This document shows, in pieces, positions 58,599 through 64,000 of a stretch of DNA of 64,000 nt. A model generated the notes under the pieces. It was not told where the DNA came from. It searched no databases and saw nothing but the letters and a program-made list of their open reading frames with translations. How positions within the stretch are numbered: the first letter of the stretch is position 1; each line of letters opens with the position of its first letter. A program made the translations under genes and the position numbers. This stretch comes from Mesonia maritima (GTDB taxonomy: Bacteria > Bacteroidota > Bacteroidia > Flavobacteriales > Flavobacteriaceae), in assembly GCF_042433895.1 (NCBI RefSeq), contig NZ_JBHLUA010000005.1, positions 62,001 to 126,000 on the forward strand. Direction: 5' to 3'.

Positions 58599-60914
58599 AT
58601 GAGTAAATTTAAAATTAGTGTAAATCTATTGTTCGCTTTATTTTCTTTAGCAGTTTTCGCTCAAGAAAAAGAAGAAGAAACAGCCAAAGAACCTGAAAAA
58701 GGACACGTAAATCAAAATAAATTTCAGCAATTATATCAAGAGTTTTCTACTCCAAATCAGTATAGAACGGCATCGGGAGCTCCGGGACCTGCGTATTACC
58801 AAAATACCGCAGATTATGAAATGGAAGTTACTTTAAATGATAAGGAACAAAAACTTTCAGGTTACGAAACCATCACCTATACCAATAATTCCCCTGAAGA
58901 ATTAACGTATTTGTGGGTTCAATTAGACCAAAATGTTCGAGCAAAAGACAGTAAATCTCCTTTGCGAAACGGAAACGGAATGGCGCCGATAAGCAGACCC
59001 GATAGTTTTGTTTCAGATCATATGACTGAACCTTTTGACGGTGGATTTAATATTGAAGAAGTTTCTAAAAAAGGAAAACCGCTTAAATATACCATTCACC
59101 AAACCATGATGCGTGTAGATTTACCAGAACCTTTAGAAAGCGGAGATGATTTTGAATTTTCTATAAAATGGTGGTATAATATTAACGATCACGTAGTAAA
59201 TCGCGGAAGATCAGGTTATGAATATTTTCCTGAAGATGGAAATTACGCCTATGTAATCGCTCAGTTTTTTCCGAGAATGGCAGTTTATAACGATGTAGAA
59301 GGTTGGCAAAATCAACAATTTTGGGGAAGCGGAGAGTTTGCGCTTCCATTTGGAGATTATAAAGTAAAAATAACTGTTCCTGCCGATCATATTTTAGACG
59401 CAACCGGAAAACTTCAGAATAGAAAAGATGTTTTTTCTAAAAAAATGATGAATCGTTATGAACAAGCGAAAGAATCGTTCGATAAGCCAGTTTTAATTGT
59501 AACCGAAGAAGAAGCTATAGAAGCTGAAAAGGATTTCTCAAACGAAACCAAAACTTGGGAGTTTGAAGCAGAAATGGTACGTGATTTTGCTTTTACCAGT
59601 TCTAGAAAATATATCTGGGATATGCAAAATGTAAAAATTGGTGATCGTGAAGTAATGGCAGTTTCCTTGTATCCAAAAGAAGGAAATCCACTTTGGGAAG
59701 AGTATTCAACAAAAGCAGTTGCGCATACGTTAAAATCGTATAGTGCTCATACATTCGATTATCCTTATCATAAAGCAATTTCTGTCCACGCCAAAAATCA
59801 AGGAATGGAATACCCAATGATTTGCTGGAATTACGGAAGACCAAATGAAGACGGAACGTATACCGATAGAACTAAATTCGGAATGATTAGCGTAATTATT
59901 CATGAAGTTGGGCATAATTTCTTTCCGATGATTGTAAATAGTGACGAGCGTCAATGGGGTTGGATGGACGAAGGCTTAAATAGTTTTGTAGAATATATGG
60001 CAGAACAAGAATTCGGAAAAAAATATCCCGAAGCAATTGCTCCGCTAGATAATTACCCTTCTCGACGAGGAGAGCCTACAAAAATTACGAGCTATATGAA
60101 AGGAAGCCAAGATCATATCGCTCCAATTATGAGTAATCCTGAAAATGTTTATCAATTAGGAAATAACGCCTACGGAAAACCCGCAACGGCTTTAAATATT
60201 TTGCGTGAAACAGTAATGGGGAAAGAAATTTTCGATTACGCATTTAAAACTTATTCACGTAGATGGATGTTTAAACACCCAACACCAGAAGATTTCTTTA
60301 GAACAATGGAAGATGCTTCTTCGGTAGATTTAGATTGGTTCTGGAGAGGTTGGTTCTACACCACAGATTATGTAGATATTGGGGTAAAAGATGTAAAATC
60401 TTATTTTGTAACCGACGAGCCAACGGCAAAAGGAAAAGAAATTTTAGCGCGTTACGGCGTTTCAGATCCAAGTCAAGTAGATGCGGTTTATGTAGTTGAA
60501 GAAGGAAGCGAAGAGTTTAAGGAAGAAATGAAAAATAAAAGTCCGCTAGAAAATGCACCCACATTAAAAGAATATATGATGGATAATTTTTCTGAAACAG
60601 AGCGTGCTTCCATGAAAGTACCTAATCATTTCTACGAAATTACCTTCGAAAAACCAGGCGGATTAGTAATGCCATTAATTGTTGAATATGAATATAAAGA
60701 TGGTTCTACCGAGCGTGTAACATATCCTGCACAAATTTGGAGAAAAAATGATGCTGAAGTAAGTAGAGTAATGGCGACCGACAAAGAACTTGTAAAAGTT
60801 ACGGTAGATCCAGACATGGAAACTGCTGATGTAAATACGGCAAACAACAACTGGCCACAAGAAGATACGCCAAATGATTTTGAAAAATTCAAAGAAAATC
60901 AAGCAAAAGACTAA
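58599..60914 (+). CDS. M1 family metallopeptidase
   Basis: Exported zinc aminopeptidase-type enzyme of 771 residues with a signal peptide (about 1-21, LFSLAVFAQ). The zinc site is HEVGHN (His434, Glu435, His438), with the third ligand Glu in WMDEGLNSF about 18 residues later. The exopeptidase motif reads GMEYPMICW (near 401) where the canonical form is GxMEN, so substrate preference may differ. A N-terminal beta domain (about 60-260) and C-terminal helical/beta parts (about 560-760) follow the M1 layout. It follows the DUF6702 gene by 27 bases and ends with a terminator. Confidence 0.92.
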   Translation: MSKFKISVNLLFALFSLAVFAQEKEEETAKEPEKGHVNQNKFQQLYQEFSTPNQYRTASGAPGPAYYQNTADYEMEVTLNDKEQKLSGYETITYTNNSPEELTYLWVQLDQNVRAKDSKSPLRNGNGMAPISRPDSFVSDHMTEPFDGGFNIEEVSKKGKPLKYTIHQTMMRVDLPEPLESGDDFEFSIKWWYNINDHVVNRGRSGYEYFPEDGNYAYVIAQFFPRMAVYNDVEGWQNQQFWGSGEFALPFGDYKVKITVPADHILDATGKLQNRKDVFSKKMMNRYEQAKESFDKPVLIVTEEEAIEAEKDFSNETKTWEFEAEMVRDFAFTSSRKYIWDMQNVKIGDREVMAVSLYPKEGNPLWEEYSTKAVAHTLKSYSAHTFDYPYHKAISVHAKNQGMEYPMICWNYGRPNEDGTYTDRTKFGMISVIIHEVGHNFFPMIVNSDERQWGWMDEGLNSFVEYMAEQEFGKKYPEAIAPLDNYPSRRGEPTKITSYMKGSQDHIAPIMSNPENVYQLGNNAYGKPATALNILRETVMGKEIFDYAFKTYSRRWMFKHPTPEDFFRTMEDASSVDLDWFWRGWFYTTDYVDIGVKDVKSYFVTDEPTAKGKEILARYGVSDPSQVDAVYVVEEGSEEFKEEMKNKSPLENAPTLKEYMMDNFSETERASMKVPNHFYEITFEKPGGLVMPLIVEYEYKDGSTERVTYPAQIWRKNDAEVSRVMATDKELVKVTVDPDMETADVNTANNNWPQEDTPNDFEKFKENQAKD

Positions 60915-60940
60915 ATTAAAAAAATTAACATATATTTTTA

Positions 60941-60969
60941 AGCTGACTTTAACGAGTCAGCTTTTTTTA
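60941..60969 (+). terminator. Terminator after the M1 peptidase gene
   Basis: AGCTGACT / AGTCAGCT stem of eight bases with a six-base loop followed by seven T residues, 26 bases after the stop. Confidence 0.88.
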
Positions 60970-60985
60970 TGATTATTTAACTAGT

Positions 60986-60993
60986 TATATTTG
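60986..60993 (+). promoter_or_regulatory. Promoter -7 box touching the tatA start
   Basis: TATATTTG, a full TAnnTTTG match, ends four bases before the tatA ATG. The -33 region has only a T run. It implies a very short or absent leader. Confidence 0.55.
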
Positions 60994-60997
60994 CTTT

Positions 60998-61276
60998 ATG
61001 ATAATTCTTCCACTTTTTATAGGAACACCAGAAGTAGCTTTCATTATCTTTATTTTGGTGATGGTATTTGGTGCAGATAAAATCCCTGAAATTGCAAGAG
61101 GATTGGGAAAAGGCATGAGAACCTTAAAAAATGCTACAAACGATATTAAATCTGAGATCAGTAAAAGTGCTGAACGTCATATTGAACATGGCGGCGGAAA
61201 AGATATTAAAGAAGAAGTAAGCAAAGTAAAAGATGATATCGAAGAAATTACCGGTTCTATAAAGCGTAAGCCTTAA
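60998..61276 (+). CDS. tatA: Sec-independent protein translocase TatA/E family
   Basis: Twin-arginine translocase component of 92 residues. A short membrane helix (about 8-24, EVAFIIFILVMVFGADKIPEI), the TatA hinge with FGADKIPEIARGLGKGMRTLK (about 23-43), then a charged amphipathic tail with KSEISKSAERH. The FGxxKxPE motif is the family hallmark. Its stop overlaps the PAP2 gene start by one base (TAATG). No tatC lies in the window. Confidence 0.92.
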   Translation: MIILPLFIGTPEVAFIIFILVMVFGADKIPEIARGLGKGMRTLKNATNDIKSEISKSAERHIEHGGGKDIKEEVSKVKDDIEEITGSIKRKP

Positions 61277-61872
61277 TGTTTGAACAGTTAAAAGAGTGGG
61301 ATAGAGAATTATTTATTTATCTGAACGGTTTAGGCCTTGAGCGTTTCGATGCTTTTTGGATTCAAATTACGCAAGAAGAAACTTGGATTCCGTTATATAT
61401 TTTAATTGTATTTTTAATTGTTAAAGCTTATTCCAAGAAATCGGCGTTAATTGTTTTAGGCGGTTATTTGCTAAGTTTTTTAATGACTTTTGGCTTAACT
61501 CGTTTAATAAAAGCTTCCGTGGCCAGAGTGAGACCCAACAATGTAGTAGAATTACAAGATATTATTAGAATTCTTCAAGAGCCAACCTATTATAGTTTTG
61601 TTTCTGGGCATACTTCAACTTCCACAGCAATAACTACTTTTATAGTCTTGGTTTTACGCCATCGATTCAAATGGATTTATGTTTTATATCTTTGGCCACT
61701 TTTATTTGCTTCAAGTCGAATTTATGTAGGTGTTCACTACCCGAGTGATTTGTTTGCTGGTGCAATAATTGGAGTTATTTGCGCAGTGATTTGCTACTAC
61801 ATTGTTCAGCATTTTGTACGAGATAAAAACCATTTCAGAAATAATCCTGAAGATCCTATTGAAGAAATGTAA
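61276..61872 (+). CDS. PAP2 family phosphatase
   Basis: Integral membrane phosphatase of 198 residues with about five or six helices. The acid-phosphatase signature is complete: KASVARVRP (about 75-83), SFVSGHTSTSTA (about 112-123) and SRIYVGVHYPSDLFAG (about 154-169). The usual substrates are undecaprenyl pyrophosphate, phosphatidate or similar lipid phosphates; which one cannot be told. It is translationally coupled to tatA by a one-base overlap. Downstream lies a 110-base spacer with an inverted-repeat element and no clear terminator. Confidence 0.93.
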   Translation: MFEQLKEWDRELFIYLNGLGLERFDAFWIQITQEETWIPLYILIVFLIVKAYSKKSALIVLGGYLLSFLMTFGLTRLIKASVARVRPNNVVELQDIIRILQEPTYYSFVSGHTSTSTAITTFIVLVLRHRFKWIYVLYLWPLLFASSRIYVGVHYPSDLFAGAIIGVICAVICYYIVQHFVRDKNHFRNNPEDPIEEM

Positions 61873-61878
61873 TTTATT

Positions 61879-61974
61879 GGCGCCACCGAAGGGTTTAACA
61901 TCCCTAGACTTGCCTTGAAATTGAAAATTTGTTTCTATTTATTATTCCTAACAGATTCTTCGTTGGCTTACGCC
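61879..61974. repeat. Short inverted-repeat intergenic element
   Basis: GGCGCCACCGAAG (61879-61891) and an imperfect inverted partner CTTCGTTGGCTTACGCC (61958-61974) match when three or four bases are skipped. The 96-base unit is distinctly richer in G+C than its surroundings, lies between convergent genes, and has the look of a small palindromic or MITE-type repeat. A long-range terminator is the alternative. Confidence 0.45.
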
Positions 61975-61982
61975 GAGGTAGT

Positions 61983-62624
61983 TTACTTTACTCTTGTTAA
62001 GGTTAATCCATCTCGAATAGGAAGTAAAACACTTTCTACGCGCTCATCTTCATTAATTAGTTTATTATAATGTAAAAGAGCCGCGGTGTCTTTATCGTTA
62101 TCTTTAAGCGGTTTTACAACTTTTCCACTCCATAACACATTGTCAGAAAGAATAATACCGCCACTGTTCATTTTCGGTAGAATTAATTCAAAATAGTTAG
62201 GATAATTTTGTTTGTCGGCATCAATAAAAACCAAATCGAATTTTTCTTCTAGCTTCGGAATAATATTTAGCGCGTTACCAACTTTTTGCTGAATTTGATT
62301 TTTCCATTCCGATTGGTCAAAATATTTTTTCTGAAAATCTTCTAATTCTTCATTTTTATCAATCGTAATTAGTTTTCCGTTTTTTTGCATTCCTTCCGCT
62401 AAACATAAAGCGGAGTAACCAGTATAAGTCCCAATTTCTAAAATAGTTTTTGGTTGAATTAATTTTGAAATCATACTCAACACTCTTCCTTGAAAGTGTT
62501 CGCTCAACATTCTGGGTTGTAAAACTTTTTGATGCGTTTCGCGACTTAATTTCGCTAGTAATTCCGGCTCTTTTTGCGAATGATTTTCAGCGTAGGTTTC
62601 AATTTCTTCGGGTAAAAAATTCAT
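61983..62624 (-). CDS. O-methyltransferase (class I, SAM-dependent)
   Basis: Methyltransferase of 213 residues of the caffeoyl-CoA/catechol O-methyltransferase-like family 3. Motifs: PKTILEIGTYTGYSALCLAEGM (about 73-94), LITIDKNEE (near 99), FDLVFIDADKQNYPNYFEL (about 130-148) and SGGIILSDNVLWSGKV (near 152). Its ATG shares one base with the ACMSD-like gene stop. In the context of aromatic-acid degradation it could methylate a catechol-type intermediate, but that is inferred. Confidence 0.93.
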   Translation of the reverse strand: MNFLPEEIETYAENHSQKEPELLAKLSRETHQKVLQPRMLSEHFQGRVLSMISKLIQPKTILEIGTYTGYSALCLAEGMQKNGKLITIDKNEELEDFQKKYFDQSEWKNQIQQKVGNALNIIPKLEEKFDLVFIDADKQNYPNYFELILPKMNSGGIILSDNVLWSGKVVKPLKDNDKDTAALLHYNKLINEDERVESVLLPIRDGLTLTRVK

Positions 62625-63706
62625 TAGGATAAAATTCGATTTAATAATTTTTCTTCTTCCGCTTTATCATCGCCACACAGCCATTTTATAACGTTATTTT
62701 CCCAAATATCATCATATTGCTCAGGCGTAATAATATTTCGATCAACCGCTAAATCTAAAATTTTTCCTGGGTAAGATGATTGTGGCTCATTTTCCATTTC
62801 GCCTAATGGATAGGGATCGTCTAAGCCCATAATTATTTGTCGTGGTTTCTGATTCTCTACCAATAATTTTAAAGAACCGGTATCGTGAACTAATGTATCG
62901 AAGAAAATATTTTTATGACCAACCGATTTTCTAGGATGTGTTTTTCCTTTAAATAAATCGGGTCGTCCATCAAACCCTTGAATTCTTCTCCCTAAATTAA
63001 TTTGCGCTAATTGTCCGCCGTGTGCAAAACAAACACGCATATTCGGAAATTTGTCTGGATAGCCGTTTAAAGTTAAAAAATGATAAGCATCTGCACATTG
63101 CGCTAACATCCAAATTAAATGAAAACGCCAAGCGGTATTTTCAAGATTTATGAACTTCTCGCCATCGTAGGGATGAATTTCTACAGCTAAATTATATTTG
63201 CTTGCCATTTCGAAAATCGGCTCATTTTCTTCATCAAAAATGCAACGCCAAGTTCCGATAGTATCCATATAATGTGTTGGTAAACACAATAAACGCATAT
63301 CTAATTCTTCTACACAACGCTCAATTTCCCATAACGCACTTTGTACAAATCCCGGGTGAACTACAAAACCACAAGTGAATTTTGAAGGATGATCGTGCTG
63401 AACTTTTGCATTAAAATCATTTTGAAAACGCAAGGCTTTTTTCATTTCTTCCACGCGAAGTCCGTTTCCATAAAGTTGCGAAAGGTTTAAAACAACTGCG
63501 TGATCTATTTCAAAACGCTCCATCCATTCCAATTTCTCTTTTAGGAAAAAGCTGGAATCGGTTACGGGTCTTCGCCAATTTTTTTGAAGCATAAATTTTC
63601 GCTCTTCATCTACCCAGAAAATTTCTTTGTCTTTCATGAATTGCGGAATTTCTTCTGGATAAGGCAATAAATGTGAATGACCGTTTATGCGTAATTTTCT
63701 TTTCAT
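62624..63706 (-). CDS. Amidohydrolase, aminocarboxymuconate-semialdehyde decarboxylase type
   Basis: Metal-dependent TIM-barrel enzyme of 360 residues, most like 2-amino-3-carboxymuconate-6-semialdehyde decarboxylase of the kynurenine pathway. Zinc site HxH is NGHSHLLPY (His10, His12), with EIHPYDGEKF (near 177), MRVCFAHGGQLAQINLGRRIQGFD (near 225) and MGLDDPYPLGE (near 292). It sits between an aldehyde dehydrogenase gene, which would take the next step, and an O-methyltransferase gene. The pairing supports tryptophan degradation. Substrate is inferred from family and context. Confidence 0.88.
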   Translation of the reverse strand: MKRKLRINGHSHLLPYPEEIPQFMKDKEIFWVDEERKFMLQKNWRRPVTDSSFFLKEKLEWMERFEIDHAVVLNLSQLYGNGLRVEEMKKALRFQNDFNAKVQHDHPSKFTCGFVVHPGFVQSALWEIERCVEELDMRLLCLPTHYMDTIGTWRCIFDEENEPIFEMASKYNLAVEIHPYDGEKFINLENTAWRFHLIWMLAQCADAYHFLTLNGYPDKFPNMRVCFAHGGQLAQINLGRRIQGFDGRPDLFKGKTHPRKSVGHKNIFFDTLVHDTGSLKLLVENQKPRQIIMGLDDPYPLGEMENEPQSSYPGKILDLAVDRNIITPEQYDDIWENNVIKWLCGDDKAEEEKLLNRILS

Positions 63707-63717
63707 CTTTTTAAATT

Positions 63718-64000
63718 TTAGTAAGCTTCGTAACTAATGCAAACATTTTTTGGTTCTGTAAAAAATTTGAGCGCTTCAAAACCGCCTTCGCGACCTACGC
63801 CACTATCTTTTGCACCGCCAAATGGTGTTCTTAAATCTCTATTTAACCACGTATTTACCCAAACAATTCCAGCTTCAATAGAATTGCTTAAACGCATTGC
63901 GCGATCTATATTCGAGGTCCAAATCGTGGAAGATAAACCATACCGAACATCATTCGCAAACTCTAAGGCTTGGTTTTCAGTTTTAAAAGGCATAATCGTA
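63718..64000 (-). CDS. Aldehyde dehydrogenase, C-terminal fragment cut by the window edge
   Basis: Only the last 94 or so residues are in the window; the reading frame continues beyond base 64000, so the in-frame ATG at 63993 is internal. The end is typical of aldehyde dehydrogenases: TIMPFKTENQALEFANDVRYGLSS (family VxPFxxExEAIxxANxxxYGLS), GIVWVNTWLNRDLRTPFGGAKDSGVGREGG and the C-terminal FFTEPKNVCISY. By its place directly before the ACMSD-like gene (11 bases) it is probably 2-aminomuconate-6-semialdehyde dehydrogenase. The catalytic Cys lies outside the window. Confidence 0.9.
   Translation of the reverse strand, partial: TIMPFKTENQALEFANDVRYGLSSTIWTSNIDRAMRLSNSIEAGIVWVNTWLNRDLRTPFGGAKDSGVGREGGFEALKFFTEPKNVCISYEAY

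Noticed and set aside
63718..63993. Complete 91-residue gene starting at the ATG 63993
   Set aside because: The frame stays open to the window edge and the sequence is the C-terminal part of an aldehyde dehydrogenase, so the ATG is internal.
1..64000. CRISPR arrays, transposases, integrases, rRNA genes, prophage genes
   Set aside because: No regularly spaced repeats, no DDE or tyrosine/serine recombinase motifs and no rRNA sequence were seen. The accD islet has no recombinase of its own.

Overview
The window is a chromosomal segment of a member of the Bacteroidota, most likely a marine-type Flavobacteriaceae (Gramella/Salegentibacter/Mesonia-like at family level; I cannot name the species). 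The reasons are the low G+C content, promoter boxes of the Bacteroidota type (TAnnTTTG, sometimes with an upstream TTTG), a Na+-translocating NQR complex, type IX secretion parts (PorT, plug protein), TamL, FecI/FecR/TonB-receptor signalling, and flavobacterial families such as DUF3667, DUF5103 and DUF6702. Coding density is high. Many neighbours touch or overlap by a few bases, and strong intrinsic terminators often sit between convergent genes.

Layout. 1-7.2 kb: a hypothetical gene, argS, a YitT membrane protein, and a sigma factor/FecR/STN-TonB receptor signalling operon. 7.3-13.6 kb: an unknown gene, the proline biosynthesis operon proC-proB-proA, and rpsO-pnp. 13.8-17.0 kb: a metal-handling module of a Cys-rich secreted protein, a TonB receptor with a CC pair in the plug, and an exported HMA protein. 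17.0-20.6 kb: an accessory zone with a lipoprotein/outer-membrane protein pair, a divergent XRE regulator, and a second lipoprotein/outer-membrane protein pair whose barrel gene is broken by two adjacent in-frame stops. This second pair lies between two copies of the 3' end of accD. 20.6-27.4 kb: accD, fbaA, tamL, an RNA methyltransferase, porT and ubiE/menG. 27.5-39.6 kb: trkA-trkH, an aminotransferase, a desaturase, rsmG, pruA, a TANGO2-like gene, apaG, a DUF3667 protein and the T9SS plug protein.

39.8-47.3 kb: the complete nqrABCDEF operon, then a small uncharacterised gene and apbE, whose product attaches FMN to NqrB and NqrC. 47.3-53.6 kb: a tightly packed minus-strand cluster (clpP, two GNAT genes, an M15 peptidase, gpmI, a thioredoxin-like gene, map, a NUMOD4/HNH-like gene, a methyltransferase). 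53.8 kb: tRNA-Gly(UCC). 53.9-61.9 kb: glutaminase, dipeptidase E, three related carboxypeptidase-regulatory-domain genes (two are recent tandem duplicates), DUF6702, an M1 peptidase, tatA and a PAP2 phosphatase. 62.0-64.0 kb: the end of a kynurenine-type tryptophan degradation operon (aldehyde dehydrogenase cut by the window edge, ACMSD-like amidohydrolase, O-methyltransferase).

Most of the window is conserved core genome. The parts most worth a second look are the accD 3'-end duplication enclosing an islet, the glycine-zipper lipoprotein/XRE cassette beside it, the small conserved-looking gene between nqrF and apbE, the NUMOD4-like gene that overlaps map, and two promoters placed so close to start codons that leaderless mRNAs are likely. 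No CRISPR array, transposase or integrase gene was seen.
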